Assembly (NCBI GenBank): GCA_004555175.1
Contig: SFJE01000039.1
Location: 1 to 16,222 of the forward strand
Direction: 5' to 3'
Length of the DNA stretch: 16,222 nucleotides
Origin: Lentisphaeraceae bacterium
Lineage (GTDB): Bacteria > Verrucomicrobiota > Kiritimatiellia > RFP12 > DVOR01
In this document: positions 12,586 to 16,222 of the stretch, piece by piece
How positions within the stretch are numbered: the stretch's first letter is position 1
Layout: each line of letters starts with the position of its first letter
The notes under the pieces: generated by a model
What the model was told of the DNA's origin: nothing
Seen by the model: only the letters and a program-made list of their open reading frames with translations
The model's database searches: none
Translations under genes and position numbers: made by a program

Positions 12586-14049
12586 ATGGCCTACGAAGTC
12601 CTTGCGCGAAAGTGGCGCCCCCGCACATTTGACGATGTGGTGGGGCAGGACCACGTTACGCGCACCCTCGCCAACGCCATTGAGCAGGATCGCATCGCTC
12701 ACGCCTACCTCTTCATCGGCCCGCGCGGTATCGGCAAGACGACCCTCTCGCGAATCTTCGCGATGGCGCTCAATTGCGCGCACGGCCCAACGATGAAGCC
12801 CTGTGGCACATGCGATAACTGCAAAGGCATTGCCGCGTCCTCGGATATGGACGTTATTGAACTGGACGCCGCCTCCAACAACAAGGTGGACGACATCCAC
12901 GAGGTGCTCGACCAGGTGCAGTTCGCCCCCACGCATAGCCGCTTCAAGATCTTTATCCTCGACGAAGTGCACATGCTCACGCCGGCGGCCTTTAACGCCC
13001 TGCTCAAAACCCTCGAAGAACCCCCGCCCTACGTGAAGTTCATCTTCGCAACCACCGAGGGCGACAAGGTCCTGCCCACCATCATCAGCCGCTGCCAGCG
13101 CTTCGACCTGCGGCGTATCTCCAGTGCGGACATTGTCCGGCGCCTGCGCTTCATCTGCAACGCCGAGCAAATCACCATCACCGAAGATGCCCTCCTGGCC
13201 ATCGCGCGCGGCTCCAATGGTGGCTTGCGCGATGCGCTCTCCGCCCTCGATCAGCTCATCGCCTTCAAGGGGACCGATGTCACCGAAGCCGATGTGCTGG
13301 CCGTCTTTGGCCTCGTCTCACGCGAAGCCCTCGAAGGGCTGGCCGGGTGCATCCTCTCGGGGGACATTGCCGGTATCCTCAAAGCGGTCGACCACTTCGA
13401 GCGCGCGGGCAAGGATATGCGCCGGCTCACGGCCGAACTGCTGACCCACTTCCGTAACCTCCTTGTCTACCAACAAGCAGGCGAAGAGGCGGCCAAGCGC
13501 GATGTCACCGATGAGCAACTCGCCGTCCTCAAGGCGCAGGCCGCAATGGCCCAGCCGCAGCGGATTGTCGACATCGCCGGGCAACTCTCGGAGATGGAGG
13601 CTTCGCTACGCTCGGCCCTCTCGGTACGAACCTTGATGGAGATGACGCTCATTCGCTGCGCGCGCCTGGCCAAGACCGTGCCGATGGATGAACTCATCCG
13701 GCGCCTAACCGCGCTCAAGGACCAAGTGATACGACGTTTGGCGGCCGCCGCTCCGAAAGGTCCGGTGGCCGCCCCCGCGGCGCAACCTGAGCGCGCCGCA
13801 CCCAGCGTTCCGGTCCCCGCGCCGAGCGCACCCACCTTACCGCCCGTGGCGGAGACGCCACTTGCCGACGACCCTTATGCCGATGCCGAAGAGGAAGGCG
13901 ACCCCTATTTGGAGGAACTCCCACAGCCTGCAGCTTTGTGCGTGGCCGAAGAGCCTCCCGCCCAGCCGCTCAAGACCTCGGATGGGAAGTATGCCGACGA
14001 AATTCTCAATTTGACCCTCCGCCTCTTTGGCGGAAAAGTGATATTCTAA
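12586..14049 (+). CDS. dnaX: DNA polymerase III subunit gamma/tau
   Basis: The product (487 aa) is the clamp-loader ATPase of the replicase. AAA+ features: RKWRPRTFDDVVGQ (8-21), Walker A GPRGIGKT (45-52), the zinc module with Cys64, Cys73, Cys76 and Cys79, Walker B FILDEVHML (123-131), TLEEPPPYVKFIFATT (142-157), and sensor/arginine finger region PTIISRCQRFDLR. Domain III is helical (about 245-370). The linker (about 380-420) is rich in Ala and Pro, then an acidic stretch, with a short conserved-looking end SDGKYADEILNLTLRLFGGK. The tau-specific tail is much shorter than in E. coli (643 aa). I saw no A-rich slippery site for a gamma-making frameshift. It heads the dnaX-ybaB-recR-rlmN cluster; SD GGAG is 4 nt before the ATG. 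Confidence 0.96.
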   Translation: MAYEVLARKWRPRTFDDVVGQDHVTRTLANAIEQDRIAHAYLFIGPRGIGKTTLSRIFAMALNCAHGPTMKPCGTCDNCKGIAASSDMDVIELDAASNNKVDDIHEVLDQVQFAPTHSRFKIFILDEVHMLTPAAFNALLKTLEEPPPYVKFIFATTEGDKVLPTIISRCQRFDLRRISSADIVRRLRFICNAEQITITEDALLAIARGSNGGLRDALSALDQLIAFKGTDVTEADVLAVFGLVSREALEGLAGCILSGDIAGILKAVDHFERAGKDMRRLTAELLTHFRNLLVYQQAGEEAAKRDVTDEQLAVLKAQAAMAQPQRIVDIAGQLSEMEASLRSALSVRTLMEMTLIRCARLAKTVPMDELIRRLTALKDQVIRRLAAAAPKGPVAAPAAQPERAAPSVPVPAPSAPTLPPVAETPLADDPYADAEEEGDPYLEELPQPAALCVAEEPPAQPLKTSDGKYADEILNLTLRLFGGKVIF

Positions 14050-14074
14050 ACTCCCACTTGAAAGGAAGACAGTT

Positions 14075-14389
14075 ATGGGTATGTTAGACCAAGTGAAGCA
14101 GGCCATGCAGATGCGCAAGGAAGCCAAGAAAATGCAGGCCGAGATGGAAAAGATTGTCTACACGCACCAGAATGGCGGCATCGCCGTCACGGTGAAGGGC
14201 GACTTCTCCGTCACGCAGATTAAGGTGAGCGAAGAGGCCCTCGCTGAGGTCAAGGCCGGCAAGACCGACCGCTTTGAGACGATGCTCAAGACCGTCGTCA
14301 ACGCCGCTATTGCGCAGGTGAAGCAACAGACCCAGCAGCTGATGCAGCAGATGATGAAGGACGGCAACTCGCCCTTCGCCATGCACTAA
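14075..14389 (+). CDS. ybaB: Nucleoid-associated protein, YbaB/EbfC family
   Basis: The product (104 aa) is a small DNA-binding homodimer that usually sits between dnaX and recR, exactly as here. Features: N-terminal helix LDQVKQAMQMRKEAKKMQAE, central strands GGIAVTVKGDFSVTQIKVSE, and C-terminal helix TVVNAAIAQVKQQTQQLMQQ. SD AAAGGAAG lies upstream of the ATG. The gap to dnaX is 25 bp and to recR 3 bp, so it is almost certainly co-transcribed. Confidence 0.94.
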   Translation: MGMLDQVKQAMQMRKEAKKMQAEMEKIVYTHQNGGIAVTVKGDFSVTQIKVSEEALAEVKAGKTDRFETMLKTVVNAAIAQVKQQTQQLMQQMMKDGNSPFAMH

Positions 14390-14392
14390 GCC

Positions 14393-15016
14393 GTGCTGCC
14401 GGCCCTCGATAACCTCGTCCACGCCCTCTCGCGTCTGCCCGGCTTCGGTCGGCGTAGTAGCGAACGGGCTGCTTTGGCCCTCGTCCGCCGCCCCGAAACG
14501 CTCCTCGATACCCTCGTGCGAGCGCTTCAGGAGGCGCGCGAAAGTGTCTGCCTCTGCGCCAAGTGCGGGGCCTTCACCTCCCACGATGCCAATCCCTGCC
14601 CCCTCTGCACGCGCACCGACCGCGATGACGGCCTGCTCTGCGTGGTCGAGGACCCAGCCGACATTCAAATCCTCGAGGCCGCCGGTGCCTTCAAGGGCCG
14701 CTACCACGCGCTGATGGGCAAGCTCTCGCCCGGCCGCCAAACCGGCTTGAGCGAGCTACGCATCACCGTCCTCCTCCAACGCGTCCGCCAAGAGCCCATC
14801 CGCGAGGTCCTCTTGGCCCTCTCCACCGACATGGAGGGCGAGGCCACCGCCGGCTACATCGCCGAGAACCTCCAGTCGCTCCCCGTCCGCGTCACCCGCC
14901 TGGCCTTCGGTCTGCCCTGCGGCTCGGGCATCGCCTATGCCGACCCGCTGACCCTGCGTCGGGCCGTCGCCGGCCGCGCCCCGGTTGACGCGCTCCCCGA
15001 GTTCCCCACGGAGTAA
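14393..15016 (+). CDS. recR: Recombination protein RecR
   Basis: The product (207 aa) has the typical RecR length (about 200). With RecF/RecO it loads RecA on gapped DNA. Domains in order: N-terminal HhH region (LSRLPGFGRRSSERAALAL, 12-30), zinc finger with Cys55, Cys58, Cys69 and Cys72 (CAKCGAF...CPLC), Toprim domain (CVVEDPADIQILEAAGAFKG, 83-102, then YHALMGKLSPG), and the Walker-B-like C-terminal region (TRLAFGLPCGSGIAYADPLTL). It starts with GTG 3 nt after the ybaB stop and has no visible SD, so translation is presumably coupled to ybaB. Confidence 0.96.
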   Translation: MLPALDNLVHALSRLPGFGRRSSERAALALVRRPETLLDTLVRALQEARESVCLCAKCGAFTSHDANPCPLCTRTDRDDGLLCVVEDPADIQILEAAGAFKGRYHALMGKLSPGRQTGLSELRITVLLQRVRQEPIREVLLALSTDMEGEATAGYIAENLQSLPVRVTRLAFGLPCGSGIAYADPLTLRRAVAGRAPVDALPEFPTE

Positions 15017-15019
15017 TCG

Positions 15020-16087
15020 ATGGACACGCCCACGCCCCGCCCCGAAGTCCAAAGCGCCTACGGTCTGCTCCCAAGCGATTGGCAGGACCTCTGTAAGGCC
15101 CACCACCTACCCGCCTTTCGCGCCAAGCAGATTCTCCAAGGGCTCTACAAGGACCGCATCGCCAGCTGGAGCGACCTCACCACCTTGCCTGGCGAGGTCC
15201 GCCAAACGCTCACCGAGCTCACTCCCATCGAGTCGCTCAAGGAGGTCACGCGCACCCCCTCGGGGGTCGATGGCGTCACCAAGTTTCTCCTAGAAGCGAC
15301 CGATGGCGAGCGCATCGAGACGGTGTGGATCCCCGCCGATGGCCGCGTCACCCAATGCATCTCCTCGCAAGTCGGCTGCGATATGCACTGCGCCTTCTGT
15401 GCCAGTGGGCAACTCGGCTGCGTCCGCTCGCTCACCGCCGGAGAGATTGTTGCCGAAGTGATGCTCCTCAGCCGCGCGATGGGGCAAGTGCCCAACAACA
15501 TCGTCGTGATGGGAATGGGCGAACCCTTTATGAACTACGACGCGGTCCTCCGCGCTCTACGCGTGCTCAACACCCAGCAAGGGCTCAACATCGGCGCGCG
15601 CCACATCACCCTCTCCACCTGCGGCATCGTGCCAGGCATCCAGCGCCTCGCCACCGAAGGCGTCCAATTCGAGCTCTCCGTCTCCCTCCATGCCCCCAAC
15701 GATGCCATCCGCTCGCGCCTGATGCCCGTCAACCGACGTTGGCCCATCGCCGAACTCCTCGACGCGTGCGATGCCTACACCGCCGCCACCGGGCGCATCA
15801 TCACCTACGAATACACCCTCGTGCGAGGCCTCAACGACCGCCGCGAACACGCCGCCGAACTCATCGCCCGCCTCCGCCACCGCAAGGCCCGCGTCAACCT
15901 CATTCCCCTGAGTCCCGTGGCCGAGTTCGATGGCAAGACCCCCTCCCACGCCGACTGCCTTGCCTTCCTCGATGCCCTCCTCAAAGCCGGCATCCACACC
16001 ACCCTCCGCCGCTCGCGCGGCAAACAAGCCGATGCTGCCTGCGGCCAACTGCGCCTCCGAAACGCCCGCGAAACCGCGCGCAAATAG
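15020..16087 (+). CDS. rlmN: Dual-specificity 23S rRNA / tRNA adenosine C2-methyltransferase RlmN
   Basis: The product (355 aa) is a radical-SAM enzyme that methylates C2 of A2503 in 23S rRNA and A37 in some tRNAs. The cluster motif is C120-x3-C124-x2-C127 (CDMHCAFC), with GMGEP (165-169) for SAM binding. Both mechanistic cysteines are kept: Cys341 (ACGQLR), which carries the transient methyl, and Cys113 (TQCISSQVGC), the resolving counterpart of E. coli Cys118. This pattern separates RlmN from antibiotic-resistance Cfr only by overall sequence, and Cfr is therefore not fully excluded. The chromosomal cluster after recR favours RlmN. SD GGAG overlaps the recR end and the ATG starts 4 nt after the recR stop codon. 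Confidence 0.94.
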   Translation: MDTPTPRPEVQSAYGLLPSDWQDLCKAHHLPAFRAKQILQGLYKDRIASWSDLTTLPGEVRQTLTELTPIESLKEVTRTPSGVDGVTKFLLEATDGERIETVWIPADGRVTQCISSQVGCDMHCAFCASGQLGCVRSLTAGEIVAEVMLLSRAMGQVPNNIVVMGMGEPFMNYDAVLRALRVLNTQQGLNIGARHITLSTCGIVPGIQRLATEGVQFELSVSLHAPNDAIRSRLMPVNRRWPIAELLDACDAYTAATGRIITYEYTLVRGLNDRREHAAELIARLRHRKARVNLIPLSPVAEFDGKTPSHADCLAFLDALLKAGIHTTLRRSRGKQADAACGQLRLRNARETARK

Positions 16088-16156
16088 TCCCGAACCGCCG
16101 AATGCGCTAGCGGGAGTAATTTTGCGCCCCCAGTTGTAAAGTAAATCGTGAATTGT

Positions 16157-16222
16157 CTATGCGGCAGGGCAGTTGGCTAGGTAGGCTTGGGAGGCGGTTG
16201 TGCCATTGAGTGAGGTTCGGCG
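16157..16222 (-). CDS. C-terminal end of an ORF resembling an IS transposase tail (partial)
   Basis: The minus strand is open from the window edge to TAG at 16159-16157 and ends RRTSLNGTTASQAYLANCPA. This resembles the last residues of rve-type (IS3/IS481-like) transposases, which often end in RPHSSLNG.TPAQAYL. Only 21 residues are visible. The 16088-16156 stretch between it and rlmN could hold an IS terminus, but I see no inverted repeat to confirm it. The family call is tentative. Confidence 0.35.
   Translation of the reverse strand, partial: RRTSLNGTTASQAYLANCPAA

Overview
The window is bacterial chromosome, mostly GC-rich, with dense housekeeping genes and one AT-richer accessory patch (about 8.64-10.66 kb). 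No marker gene fixes the phylum. A gut-associated member of the PVC group (Kiritimatiellota/Lentisphaerota/Verrucomicrobiota-like) is my best guess, from a GH110 alpha-galactosidase, secreted proteins with Thr-rich linkers, a NifA/NtrC-type activator with a GAF domain, and standalone CoaB. This placement is inference.

Left part (1-5.2 kb). The window opens inside the 3' end of a DNA cytosine-5 methyltransferase gene (+), which meets a convergent hairpin. The rest is on the minus strand: a secreted thioredoxin-like protein that has lost the CxxC cysteines, then a lysine/folate operon read as dapA-dapB-folK, then a GAF-AAA+-Fis sigma54 activator with its own sigma70 promoter and a perfect palindrome just after the likely transcription start.

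Middle (5.2-8.1 kb), plus strand: a secreted GH110 alpha-1,3-galactosidase, coaB (coenzyme A synthesis), and tRNA-Tyr(GTA) with a clear promoter and a strong terminator.

Accessory stretch (8.1-10.66 kb): first two tandem copies of a dispersed intergenic repeat, then a remarkable 286-bp array of 13 units kept in exact 22-bp register although the unit sequence changes along it. About 100 bp further is a near-consensus promoter (TTGACT-17-TATACT) followed by about 260 nt that fold on paper into a closed multi-helix RNA matching no class I know. Downstream lie a possible 29-aa ORF, a 104-aa secreted or membrane peptide gene, the wreck of a lipoprotein gene, and an intact NTF2-like lipoprotein gene ending in a perfect 20-bp inverted repeat. 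The array and the RNA candidate are the most novel items in the window.

Right part (10.67-16.2 kb), plus strand: htpG, then a classic dnaX-ybaB-recR-rlmN replication/repair/translation-fidelity cluster with tight spacing. The last 66 bases are the C-terminal end of a minus-strand ORF resembling the tail of an IS transposase.
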